The notes under the pieces were generated by a model. It ran no database searches and was not told where the DNA came from. It worked only from the letters and a program-made list of their open reading frames with translations. Made by a program: the position numbers and the translations under genes. Positions 32,009-39,536 of a DNA stretch of 45,932 nucleotides are shown here, piece after piece. This stretch comes from Paenibacillus silagei. Lineage in GTDB: Bacteria > Bacillota > Bacilli > Paenibacillales > Paenibacillaceae. Positions within the stretch are counted from its first letter, which is position 1, and each line of letters opens with the position of its first letter. Location: assembly GCF_017874735.1 (NCBI RefSeq), contig NZ_JAGGLV010000038.1:1-45932 (forward strand). Reading direction: 5' to 3'.

Positions 32009-32813
32009 GCATGAGGAACATGAAGAGCATGCCGATGAATCCTGGCTGCTTCCCTATTCCGATCTGATGACCTTGCTGGTTGCTCTGTTCCTTGTTATGT
32101 ACGCCATGAGCGCTACGGACGCCGTGAAGTTCCAGCAAATGGCTGAAGCCTTCAATTCAGCGCTCAGCGGCGGCGGCGGCGTCCTGGAGTACCGGTCGGA
32201 TTCTCCGACCAGCACCCAGCTGGACCAGGGCAAGCAGGATAAAATGAACAATGTGATTGCCAAGAACACCGGCACCTCCGATCTGTCCAAGCTCCGTGCC
32301 AAGGAGCAGGAGGATCTGGAGAAGCTGAAGAAGCAGTTCGACCAGTACATCAAGAACAACGGAATGACCGATTTGCTTAGCACCAAGCTGAATCAGTCCC
32401 AGCTGATGATCACGATTAGCGACAATGCCCTCTTCGCTTCGGGACAGGCTGTAGTGAAAGATGAATCCCGCCAGTTGGCTAAGTCGATCTCAACGATGCT
32501 GCAGCAATTCCCTGATTATGAAGTATTGGTGCAGGGGCATACCGATAATGTTCCGATCTCCAACAGCACGTACTCCTCGAACTGGGATCTTAGTGTAGAT
32601 CGTGCCCTTGAGTTCATGAAGATTCTGCTGCTGAATCCCAACCTGGACCCGACGAAGTTCAGTCCGACCGGCTCTGGCGAATATCATCCCATCGCTAGCA
32701 ATGCTACGGCTGCCGGGCGGGCCAAAAACCGCCGGGTAGAAGTATCCATCCTGCGTAAATATAAGGACGCTGCTGCGGAGACAACGGATGTCTCTAATGT
32801 AACAGCTCCCTGA
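31992..32813 (+). CDS. motB: flagellar motor stator protein MotB
   Basis: MotB anchors the stator to peptidoglycan and carries the ion-binding Asp. The 273-residue protein has a charged N-terminus (EEHEEHADE), one membrane helix starting at PYSDLMTLLVALFLVMYAMS with D24 as the key residue, a plug and linker region, and a C-terminal OmpA-like domain with QGHTDNVPI and SNWDLSVDRA. The start is GTG at 31992 inside the end of motA, implying coupled translation. The order motA-motB is standard; no other flagellar genes are in the window. Confidence 0.95.
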   Translation: MSKKTRHEEHEEHADESWLLPYSDLMTLLVALFLVMYAMSATDAVKFQQMAEAFNSALSGGGGVLEYRSDSPTSTQLDQGKQDKMNNVIAKNTGTSDLSKLRAKEQEDLEKLKKQFDQYIKNNGMTDLLSTKLNQSQLMITISDNALFASGQAVVKDESRQLAKSISTMLQQFPDYEVLVQGHTDNVPISNSTYSSNWDLSVDRALEFMKILLLNPNLDPTKFSPTGSGEYHPIASNATAAGRAKNRRVEVSILRKYKDAAAETTDVSNVTAP

Positions 32814-32825
32814 TAGTAAGGAAAC

Positions 32826-32880
32826 AAATAAGAGCTGCTTCGAACGGCCCTACCAGGGTCTATCGGAGCAGCTCTTATTA
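32826..32880. terminator. bidirectional terminator between motB and rluF
   Basis: AATAAGAGCTGCT and AGCAGCTCTTATT pair with an inner CGA/TCG step. T-runs are present on both sides. Confidence 0.88.
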
Positions 32881-32900
32881 TAGGTATGGGCATTATAATC

Positions 32901-33602
32901 TTATTGCAGCTGATAGTTCAGCATAGCCCCCAGCTCTTGCTTCTCTTCCTGGGACAGCTCCCGCCATTCTCCGGTCTTCAGTGCGCCAAGGCGGATATTC
33001 ATTACCCGGATGCGCTGCAGCCGCCGGACTTCATAACCGAAGGCACTGCACATGCGGCGGATTTGCCGGTTCTTGCCCTCAGTCAGCACGATACGGAATA
33101 CCCGCTCACTAATACGCGTAATTTCACAGGGAAGTGTCTTACTGCCCAGAATTTTCACGCCGGTGGACATCCCGGTCAGAAAAGAAGGCGTGACGGGTCG
33201 ATCTACAGTGACCACATATTCCTTCTCATGCTTGCCTTCTGCGCGTAAAATTTTGTTAACAATGTCACCGTCATTGGTCAGCAGAATCAATCCCTCTGAA
33301 TCCTTGTCGAGCCGCCCGATCGGGAAAATCCGCTCCTCATGCCCTATGAAATCGACAATATTGCCTTGAATATGTGCTTCTGTAGTAGAGGTAATGCCAA
33401 CCGGCTTATGAAGGGCGATATACACGATCCTGCTGCCCGTCTGAAGCGGCTGTCCGTCAATCAGGACAATATCCCCGGCCTCGGCTTGGCTGCCCAGCAT
33501 AGCGGGCTCCCCGTTGATGGTGACCCGCCCTCCCTCGACCAGCTTGTCTGCTTCACGGCGTGAACAATAGCCTGTCTCACTGATGAATTTATTGATTCTC
33601 AT
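32901..33602 (-). CDS. RsuA/RluF-type 23S rRNA pseudouridine synthase
   Basis: This enzyme makes pseudouridine in rRNA. The 233-residue protein has an N-terminal S4 RNA-binding domain (INKFISETGYCSRREADKLVEGG, VTINGEPA) and the RsuA-family catalytic domain with the Asp in IGRLDKDSEGLILLTNDG, then KEYVVTV and TEGKNRQIRRM. Sequence pattern and length fit RluF best, though RluB/RsuA relatives look similar, so the target base is not certain. The ATG at 33602 lies inside the last codons of the upstream kinase gene, so translation may be coupled to it. The open frame extends to a GTG at 33614. Confidence 0.85.
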   Translation of the reverse strand: MRINKFISETGYCSRREADKLVEGGRVTINGEPAMLGSQAEAGDIVLIDGQPLQTGSRIVYIALHKPVGITSTTEAHIQGNIVDFIGHEERIFPIGRLDKDSEGLILLTNDGDIVNKILRAEGKHEKEYVVTVDRPVTPSFLTGMSTGVKILGSKTLPCEITRISERVFRIVLTEGKNRQIRRMCSAFGYEVRRLQRIRVMNIRLGALKTGEWRELSQEEKQELGAMLNYQLQ

Positions 33603-35919
33603 GTTCGTCTTCACTCCGTTCTATATTCATAACGGCCGGAGGTACTGGCTCCTTCGCTTCAGGCAGCTTGATAATTACCTGTGCCCCCCGGCCATACTCG
33701 CTTCTAATCTCCAGGCTGCCCTTATGGGCCTGAATGATCCGCTGGCTGACCATCAAGCCGAGACCGGTTCCGGACTCTTTGTTCGTAAAGAACGGTTCTC
33801 CCAGCTTGGGCAGCATATCCTCAGGGACGCCTCCGCCCTCATCCGTGATCACAACAACCACAGAATCATCCTGCTCCTGCTGCTCCACCGTAATCGTTCC
33901 CCCGTCCGGCATCGCTTCGATCGCATTTTTGATTACATTGATAAATACCTGCTTCAGCTGATTCTCCTCACAGTGCACCATGGCGGGTACTCCCGAGAAA
34001 TGTGTGGTAAATTCAATGCCGAACAGGTGGGCCTGACTGTCCAGCAGGGAGATGACATCGCCGACAATATGCCGCAGATCCCTTTGCTGGAAATGAACAG
34101 CCTGCGGCTTCGCTAGAATCAGGAACTCACTGACAATCATATTGATCCGGTCCAGCTCCGAGAGCATCAGATCTATATGCAGCGGAACGAGAACCTTCTT
34201 CTCCTGCTGAAGCTGCAGGAAGCCCCGCAGGGTGGTCAAGGGATTACGGATCTCATGGGCAACGCCTGCGGCAAGCTGGCCGACTGTAGTCAGCTTCTCC
34301 GAGCGTCTGAGCAGCTCCTCGATCCGATTGCGCTCGGTCATGTCACGGGATACATGGACAACCGACTGCGGCTGGCCCTCTTCATCCCGGATAACCGAGC
34401 TGCTGACGCTGACCTCTACCAGGGAACCGTCACGCTTCAGCCTGACGGTCTCCACAGGCGGCAGAGATGCCCCGTCCTTAAGCTGCTGCAATCGTATACT
34501 CTCCTGCTGCTGCACAGTGGCCGGAACCAGATAAGGCGGCTTGACCAGAGCATCCGCAGCGCCCCATCCATAGAGATCCTCGAACGCTCTGTTCGTACTA
34601 ATGATCCGCCCTTCCATATCCACCGTGTGGATGGCATCCGAAGTGCCGTTAATGACCGACTCCAGATGCTCCTTAACCGCACGGTTCTCCTCCAGTGTCT
34701 GCCCCAGCCGGTTCGTGTGCTGCAGCAGATGTGAGGTCATCGCATTAATGCGCTGGGCCAGCTGTCCAAGCTCATCGCGGCTGGATACATTAAGCGGGGG
34801 CTCGAACTTGCCCTTGGCCACATCATTGACCTTAGCCAGTATATCCTGAATCGGGCGTGTAACAACACCCGCCAGGACATAACTCGCCAAGAGAAAGATA
34901 ATAAGCAGCAGGACCGAGGTGGTGATATTATTGAACAGCTGCTCGCGGATGACTGAGGAGATCGCCTGGTAGTCCATGACTACACTGATCACATAATCCG
35001 CCGCTCCCGGCCGCTCAATCGGAATGAAGCTTTTGAGTACTCTTTTACCCAATGCCTTCGTATCCAGCGTTACCGGCTCGCCCTTGTTCAATGCTTCACG
35101 GATTGCCGCCTTGTCCTCTGCAATATTGCCGTAGGAATAGGTTCCGTACTGAATAGGGCGGTTCCGCAGCTTCGTGTTCTTGGGATCTGTACCATCAGGC
35201 AGCATGCTTGAGGCCCCGAAGGTCTTCGGATTGATTCCCGTAATCTCCAGAATTCCGGGATTTACAGCTTTGGATTCCTGGATGATCTCATCGGGACTCA
35301 TAATTTTGACATAATCGCTTACCGCTGTGCTCCGGACGAACGGATCTATGATATAATTGCGTGCCCCGTCATAATAATAACCCCATTTATCAATATACTC
35401 CGGATTGGAGGTTGAATATTCAAACGGCCCGGACCAGAAATTCTCCAGGGATTGCCCCTGATCGACAGATACCCGCTGGCCTGCAAACAGCTCCAGAAAA
35501 GCCACATACCAAAAACCCATGCCTCTGGTCGAAAGTCCAATCTCTGCAGGATCTGAAGATTTGGCTACGATAATATCATCCGCAGTCTTCACCAGCAGAG
35601 AGATATTCGACACCCCCAGCTTGGTGGATAGCGCCTTCAATTGTTGATTGGTAATATTCCTGATATCCGGGTCCAGCTCATAGGACGCCAGAATGGCGGT
35701 CAAGCGCAGGTTCTGGGCAATTTTATCCTGCACGTAATTCGAGCTGTAGCCGCTCTGCTCCACCGATACTGCAACCTGCTTCGCAGTGATCTTCATGTTG
35801 CTTACACTCTCATTACGCAGATTATTCCGGGCAGCATAAAGATTGAGCGAAAGATTAAGCATCAAGATTAAGAGCACCGAGCCAAATATAATCGCTGATA
35901 ATTTCGTTTTTATGGACAA
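33589..35919 (-). CDS. orphan sporulation-type (KinA/KinE-like) PAS histidine kinase
   Basis: The 776-residue membrane sensor kinase has a first membrane helix (about residues 9-28), a large extracellular sensor region (30-330, CACHE-like), a second helix (334-352), HAMP (353-405), PAS (420-535), HisKA with the phospho-accepting H555 in VAHEIRNPLTTLRGFLQLQ, and HATPase with N665, DEGGG and GTGLGL. HEIRNPLTxLRGF is the form seen in Spo0F-directed kinases of Bacillus. No response regulator is adjacent; Spo0F at 10 kb is the likely partner (inference). The start is TTG at 35919 with AAGAGGTGA nine bases upstream. Its stop lies inside the next gene. Confidence 0.88.
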   Translation of the reverse strand: MSIKTKLSAIIFGSVLLILMLNLSLNLYAARNNLRNESVSNMKITAKQVAVSVEQSGYSSNYVQDKIAQNLRLTAILASYELDPDIRNITNQQLKALSTKLGVSNISLLVKTADDIIVAKSSDPAEIGLSTRGMGFWYVAFLELFAGQRVSVDQGQSLENFWSGPFEYSTSNPEYIDKWGYYYDGARNYIIDPFVRSTAVSDYVKIMSPDEIIQESKAVNPGILEITGINPKTFGASSMLPDGTDPKNTKLRNRPIQYGTYSYGNIAEDKAAIREALNKGEPVTLDTKALGKRVLKSFIPIERPGAADYVISVVMDYQAISSVIREQLFNNITTSVLLLIIFLLASYVLAGVVTRPIQDILAKVNDVAKGKFEPPLNVSSRDELGQLAQRINAMTSHLLQHTNRLGQTLEENRAVKEHLESVINGTSDAIHTVDMEGRIISTNRAFEDLYGWGAADALVKPPYLVPATVQQQESIRLQQLKDGASLPPVETVRLKRDGSLVEVSVSSSVIRDEEGQPQSVVHVSRDMTERNRIEELLRRSEKLTTVGQLAAGVAHEIRNPLTTLRGFLQLQQEKKVLVPLHIDLMLSELDRINMIVSEFLILAKPQAVHFQQRDLRHIVGDVISLLDSQAHLFGIEFTTHFSGVPAMVHCEENQLKQVFINVIKNAIEAMPDGGTITVEQQEQDDSVVVVITDEGGGVPEDMLPKLGEPFFTNKESGTGLGLMVSQRIIQAHKGSLEIRSEYGRGAQVIIKLPEAKEPVPPAVMNIERSEDEHENQ

Positions 35920-35971
35920 GCGTATTGTTCACCTCTTATCCGCTGGTAAATCCTAGCGGGCATTCAACATA

Positions 35972-36000
35972 ATCATACCTTTTGCCCTCCCATTTGAAAA
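35972..36000 (-). promoter_or_regulatory. candidate promoter of the histidine kinase
   Basis: TTTTCA (35995-36000), 17 bases and TATGAT (35972-35977) on the minus strand fit a sigma-A promoter about 50 bases before the kinase start. The DnaA-box cluster begins about 70 bases upstream of it. Confidence 0.5.
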
Positions 36001-36071
36001 GGCCTTTCCCCACAGCCGGGTGCTGGCAGATATTGAATTATCGGGGCAGTTTCACTACAATAGGTAAGAAA

Positions 36072-36165
36072 CCATCCACAGGTTATGCACATATAAACAT
36101 TTTGCCAAATCGCGATGTGCACAATTTTGTGTATAAGTCGGCCGTTATCCACAGAGTTGTCCACA
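36072..36165. promoter_or_regulatory. cluster of DnaA boxes
   Basis: Against TTATNCACA: perfect TTATGCACA (36083-36091, +), perfect TTATACACA (36128-36136, minus strand) and perfect TTATCCACA (36145-36153, +); one mismatch in TTGTGCACA (36116-36124, minus strand) and TTGTCCACA (36157-36165, +); two mismatches in CCATCCACA (36072-36080, +). Six boxes in 94 bases between the kinase and tadA, both of which point away from it. There is no dnaA or dnaN here, so this is not the normal oriC. Confidence 0.8.
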
Positions 36166-36177
36166 ATTTGTTAAGAA

Positions 36178-36191
36178 CGAATATTTGTTCG
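36178..36191. promoter_or_regulatory. LexA-like operator before tadA
   Basis: CGAATATTTGTTCG differs by one base from the Gram-positive LexA consensus form CGAAC-N4-GTTCG. It lies between a weak -35 (TTAAGA, 36171-36176) and a -10 box (TACAAT, 36195-36200) of tadA, a typical operator position. One site with a mismatch is weak evidence. Confidence 0.35.
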
Positions 36192-36219
36192 TTGTACAAT
36201 GGGCATAGAAGAAGGGAAG

Positions 36220-36729
36220 ATGCATTTGAATACCAGGCTTGAAGAACTGCCGGCGGAGGAGCGGGCCATTCATGAACATTGGATGACAGAAGCGATAGGA
36301 GAAGCCCGCAAGGCCGAGGCCTTGGGCGAAGTGCCGATTGGTGCCGTGGTCGTCCACGAAGGCCAAATTATAGGCCGCGGATATAATCTGCGTGAGACGA
36401 CTCTTGACTCCACTGCCCATGCGGAGATGGTAGCGATCCGGGAAGCCAGTACAGCCCTGGGCTCCTGGCGTTTGCTCGATTGCCAGCTCTATGTTACCCT
36501 GGAGCCTTGTCCTATGTGTGCAGGAGCGATGGTGCAGTCCAGGGTGCCACTCACCGTGTATGGCACTCCAGACCCCAAAGCCGGCTGTGCAGGGACCTTG
36601 ATGAACCTGCTGGAGGAATCTCGCTTTAATCACCGTACAGAGGTCATCCAGGGCGTGCTGCAGGAGGAATGCGCGGAGCTGCTGACCTCCTTCTTCCGCA
36701 AGCTGCGGAAGCGGCCTGCGAAGCTCTAG
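36220..36729 (+). CDS. tadA: tRNA-specific adenosine deaminase TadA
   Basis: TadA converts A34 to inosine in tRNA-Arg(ACG), allowing it to read CGU, CGC and CGA. The 169-residue protein has the zinc deaminase motifs HAE (in STAHAEMVAIREA) and PCxxC (LEPCPMCAGAM), with EVPIGAVVV before them and a helical C-terminus. The ATG at 36220 was chosen because GAAGAAGGG lies just upstream and the earlier ATG at 36199 overlaps the -10 box. In B. subtilis tadA lies just before the SRP RNA gene; here it is on the opposite strand about 32 kb away. Confidence 0.93.
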   Translation: MHLNTRLEELPAEERAIHEHWMTEAIGEARKAEALGEVPIGAVVVHEGQIIGRGYNLRETTLDSTAHAEMVAIREASTALGSWRLLDCQLYVTLEPCPMCAGAMVQSRVPLTVYGTPDPKAGCAGTLMNLLEESRFNHRTEVIQGVLQEECAELLTSFFRKLRKRPAKL

Positions 36730-36773
36730 AACGCCCATTAACACTTATATTATGCTCATAAGGAGAATGCCAG

Positions 36774-37349
36774 ATGTCGTACAAGCTGTATAACAATGCA
36801 CAGGGGATCTATCTCTCGCTGCTGGAGCTTACGGATGCCGAAGAGCTGCTTAGCCTCCGTCTGCGTAACCGAACCGCACACCAGCAATTTGAGCCCCTGC
36901 GCAGTGAAGACTACTTCACCCTGGAGAGCCAGCGGCAGCTGATTAACCAGCGTATCCTGGATGCGCAGCAGGACAGCGCGTATATGTTCGGGATTTATCT
37001 GCTCAGCGGCGAGCTGATCGGCCAGATTACGATCTCCAATGTAGTGCGGGGAGTCGGTCAATTCTGCGATATCGGCTATCTGATCGATCATGAGCAGCAG
37101 GGGCAAGGCTATACCAGTGCCGCCGTACACCTGATCCTCGGGTATGCCTTCCGCTCTCTGGGGCTTCACCGGGTACAGGCTGCCATCCTGCCCCATAATA
37201 CCGGTTCACGCAGAGTGCTGGAGAAGAACGGCTTCCAGGCCGAAGGACTCGCGCGCCGCTTCATCCGGATCAACGGCGAATGGCAGGATCACCGCACCTA
37301 CGCCATTCTGGCTGAGGAATTCCTGCCAGAGGGACAGGAATCCCCTTAA
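36774..37349 (+). CDS. RimJ/RimL-type GNAT acetyltransferase
   Basis: The 191-residue protein has the RimJ/RimL-like GNAT pattern: GIYLLSGELIGQITISNVVRG, CDIGYLIDHEQQGQGYTSAAVHLILGYAF with the acetyl-CoA loop QGQGYT, then LHRVQAAILPHNTGSRRVLEKNGFQAEG and a YAILAEEF ending. This group acetylates the N-termini of ribosomal proteins or small amines; the B. subtilis relative closest in pattern is YdaF/YjcK. The ATG at 36774 follows AAGGAG by eight bases, 44 bases after tadA, so the two are probably co-transcribed. Confidence 0.88.
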   Translation: MSYKLYNNAQGIYLSLLELTDAEELLSLRLRNRTAHQQFEPLRSEDYFTLESQRQLINQRILDAQQDSAYMFGIYLLSGELIGQITISNVVRGVGQFCDIGYLIDHEQQGQGYTSAAVHLILGYAFRSLGLHRVQAAILPHNTGSRRVLEKNGFQAEGLARRFIRINGEWQDHRTYAILAEEFLPEGQESP

Positions 37350-37365
37350 CCTTCATATGTCCACA

Positions 37366-37405
37366 CAAAAACCCGTATGAGCGCAATATGCTCATACGGG
37401 TTTTT
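37366..37405. terminator. bidirectional terminator
   Basis: ACCCGTATGAGC and GCTCATACGGGT pair perfectly, with TTTTT after it on the plus strand and on the minus strand. It separates the convergent tadA-GNAT operon and the lipoprotein gene. Confidence 0.93.
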
Positions 37406-37424
37406 GGCGTGCGGAACTATGGTA

Positions 37425-38519
37425 TTAATAAGTACCCGTACCCATGCCTCCGAATTGCTGCTGCAGCTCTTCCAGAGTAATGACATCATCGCCTTGCGGA
37501 ATGCCAATCTTGAAGGTCTGCTTCTCATTGATCTTACTGTATTGGTTGCTTGCATTCATAGATAAGGTAACGTTCTCACCCTTGTCAGGATCATTAACCT
37601 TGATGTCCATGAGCATATCCTGGTATACCGGATAGTCATCTTTATTAACCGCAGTGTTCAGGTGGAACTGGTTAATGGTAAGATATTTATTCAGATCAGC
37701 CAGGCTCTTATCAAACTCGGCACGTGCTTCGCTGGATTGCAGCTCTTCCTTGGCTTTGGCCAGATCAGCGGAGTCAACCTGCAGCAGATCTTTATATTCA
37801 TCCTTACTCAAAATATCCATGATCTTAGGCAATGCGTTGTTCACGAGGATCGTAAGCGCCTCTTTGACATTATCATTGGTTACCTGGAACTGAACCACCT
37901 GCTTGGCATCTACGCCTTCAGGCAGGCCGGCATCCTTAGGTTTGATATTGTTGAAGTATTTCGCTTCATCGTACTCGCCCAGCAGCGTATTCATCACTTC
38001 ATTCGACAGCTTCTGCACTTTCTGTGCATCCATCTGCGCAGGATTGAATTCTGTTCCCTGCTCTTCGGCCAGCTTCTTCAGATCCACCTCTACGAATTTA
38101 TTGACAATCGTCTCAGGAATCGGCAGGAACGGAATCGAAGGCACTTTGACGTACAGCTTCTGTCCGGACATAACCATCGGAACCGTGAAGGACATAGCCA
38201 TATCCCCCTTCAGATTCAGAACCGTTGTAAGCTCTGTCTGCATCGGCTCAGCCTGATAGACTCCATCAATCGTAAGCTCTGCATTCTTAAGCATGCTTAG
38301 AATCTGACCCGTCGAAGCGTCAGCCTCATTAGTACCGGTGTCTATCGTCAGATCGTTAATGACCACCTTACTCTTCATTTCGTAAGATGTCATAGCTGTA
38401 GCTTTGGCTGCAGCTGAAGTCAGAGCCTCCTTCGGCTCCTCTTTCTTTGCACAACCCGGCAGAATTACTGCAGCAGTTAACAGTAACGCGGCAGCGGATA
38501 ACCCCCACTTTTTGTTCAT
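37425..38519 (-). CDS. secreted lipoprotein of unknown function
   Basis: The 364-residue protein has a lipoprotein signal peptide with lipobox LPGC (cysteine near residue 23), so it should be lipid-anchored on the outer face of the membrane. The rest is a beta-rich fold with repeated pairs such as TSYEMKSKVVINDLTID, DGVYQAEPMQTELTTVLNLKG and NQFHLNTAVNKDD, like LolA/LppX-type lipid-binding proteins, but I cannot name the family with certainty. It has no catalytic motif. The ATG at 38519 was preferred over 38582 because the signal peptide starts there. It appears monocistronic. Confidence 0.8.
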   Translation of the reverse strand: MNKKWGLSAAALLLTAAVILPGCAKKEEPKEALTSAAAKATAMTSYEMKSKVVINDLTIDTGTNEADASTGQILSMLKNAELTIDGVYQAEPMQTELTTVLNLKGDMAMSFTVPMVMSGQKLYVKVPSIPFLPIPETIVNKFVEVDLKKLAEEQGTEFNPAQMDAQKVQKLSNEVMNTLLGEYDEAKYFNNIKPKDAGLPEGVDAKQVVQFQVTNDNVKEALTILVNNALPKIMDILSKDEYKDLLQVDSADLAKAKEELQSSEARAEFDKSLADLNKYLTINQFHLNTAVNKDDYPVYQDMLMDIKVNDPDKGENVTLSMNASNQYSKINEKQTFKIGIPQGDDVITLEELQQQFGGMGTGTY

Positions 38520-38623
38520 TATTTTTCTCCTCTCCCATGTAAAAAGTTTCTTTCCCCTCCCTAATGATAAACCATTTGGCAATTATGAGAAACATTTCTC
38601 TTCATTTTCATTGTTAAATGTGT

Positions 38624-38776
38624 TTAACCCTGCGGATTATTATGGTCCACATGGTTGGCCTGCTTCACCTTTTTAGACCCGGATAACGGCGCCGGACCTG
38701 AAGAATGGTGCTCCTTGCGGGGCCCCTGGTTGTCCTGCTGTACGCCGGGTAGAGGCATGCTCTTGGGTTTGCTCAC
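38624..38776 (-). CDS. sspP: small acid-soluble spore protein P
   Basis: This 50-residue product starts at GTG 38776 with AGGAGG eight bases upstream. It ends with the segment PAPLSGSKKVKQANHVDHNN, which matches the SspP (CotL) signature PxPLSGSKKVKxxNH of B. subtilis; the N-terminal half is rich in Pro, Gln and His. SspP is a minor spore-core protein made in the forespore under sigma-G. It lies 12 bases after an unknown 113-aa gene, so both are probably one sporulation unit. It is a gene short enough to be missed by automatic callers. Confidence 0.85.
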   Translation of the reverse strand: MSKPKSMPLPGVQQDNQGPRKEHHSSGPAPLSGSKKVKQANHVDHNNPQG

Positions 38777-38788
38777 TTCGATTACCTC

Positions 38789-39130
38789 CTATGGATTAGT
38801 TAAGCCCTGAAGGGCCTGTGCGCACTCATGAATCTGTCTCGTATACTGCTGCGCCAAAAGCTGAACAGCATCCAGCTGCTCATCCGCGTGTACCCCGGCC
38901 TGTTCGGCGTCAAGCAAATCTACAGCAACCTCGCGGCTATCCACATAGGTGCAGCGGAAATCCAGAGAATACCCCTGCCGTCCCGCTGCATTGAAATGGA
39001 TGAGCAGACTGTTCTGGTTCGCCGCATCCCCCTGCACACTGAAGCTGTCCCCACTCTCCATCAGTTCCGGCAGCCGCTCCTGCCAGGCAGACACCAGACT
39101 CTGCTGATCTACTTGCAATTGTCGGTCCAT
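38789..39130 (-). CDS. unknown 113-residue protein upstream of sspP
   Basis: This soluble 113-residue protein is not recognised. It has an N-terminal Gln-rich helix (LQVDQQSLVSAWQERLPELM), a beta-rich centre (NSLLIHFNAAGRQGYSLDFRCTYVD split across two strands) and a C-terminal helix with AVQLLAQQYTRQIHECAQAL. It has no signal peptide. The ATG at 39130 has AGGAGG 12 bases upstream, a long spacing. sspP starts 12 bases after the stop, which suggests forespore expression (inference). A repeat copy lies directly upstream. Confidence 0.62.
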   Translation of the reverse strand: MDRQLQVDQQSLVSAWQERLPELMESGDSFSVQGDAANQNSLLIHFNAAGRQGYSLDFRCTYVDSREVAVDLLDAEQAGVHADEQLDAVQLLAQQYTRQIHECAQALQGLTNP

Positions 39131-39220
39131 CTTTATTATCAGCCTCCTCTCTAATACATTGCGGAGAAAGACGGCTTTTTATTCCCGTTGGAACCGCTTC
39201 TGTGAAAAAGAGGCCTTGGC

Positions 39221-39318
39221 AAGTGGAAACGGCATTGCCGTCCTTTTAAAGGACGGTACCGTTTTGGCGAGAAATAGAAGGATAATTTATAGCGTGAAAA
39301 ATATAAATTCTTATATTT
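39221..39318 (+). repeat. dispersed palindromic repeat, full copy A
   Basis: Palindrome one: GAAACGG ... CCGTTTT enclosing GCCGTCCTTTTAAAGGACGG. A conserved link follows (GAGAAATAGAAGGATAATTT), then palindrome two (AAATATAA-ATTC-TTATATTT). It aligns over about 98 bases with 13451-13549. It lies between the tRNA-Ser terminator and the unknown 113-aa gene. Confidence 0.82.
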
Positions 39319-39323
39319 CAGAC

Positions 39324-39352
39324 AAAAAAACCGTCCTCCTGAGAGAACGGCT
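39324..39352 (-). terminator. tRNA-Ser terminator
   Basis: CCGTTCTC-TCAG-GAGGACGG with one mismatch, then seven T residues on the minus strand, about 30 bases past the tRNA 3' end. Confidence 0.8.
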
Positions 39353-39382
39353 TCTATCTGCACTTATTTAGATGTAAAGGAA

Positions 39383-39471
39383 TGGCGGAGAGGATGGGAT
39401 TCGAACCCATGTGGGCTTGCACCCTAACGGTTTTCAAGACCGCCCCGTTATGACCGCTTCGGTACCTCTCC
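39383..39471 (-). tRNA. tRNA-Ser (anticodon UGA)
   Basis: The minus strand starts GGAGAGGTACC and ends CCTCTCCGCCA, with acceptor arms pairing and CCA encoded. The T-arm has GGTTCGAATCC, and the anticodon loop CTTGAAA gives UGA, which reads serine UCA codons. A long variable arm (GGGTGC...) makes it class II, as expected for tRNA-Ser; length 89 nt. It follows serS directly. Confidence 0.96.
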
Positions 39472-39500
39472 AATGCACTGAAATTTCACATGCATTAGGA

Positions 39501-39530
39501 ATTATACCACGCCCCGCAAATAATATGCAA
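39501..39530 (-). promoter_or_regulatory. tRNA-Ser promoter
   Basis: TTGCAT (39525-39530), 18 bases and TATAAT (39501-39506) on the minus strand lie 30 bases before the tRNA, so the tRNA has its own promoter in addition to any read-through from serS. Confidence 0.8.
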
Positions 39531-39536
39531 CTATTA

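Noticed and set aside
36072..36200. The DnaA-box region as the chromosomal origin
   Set aside because: No dnaA, dnaN or clear AT-rich unwinding element adjoins it, and gene order places oriC beyond the right edge.
37444..38300. Plus-strand frames over the lipoprotein gene
   Set aside because: They are shadows; the minus frame has a lipobox and normal codon use.
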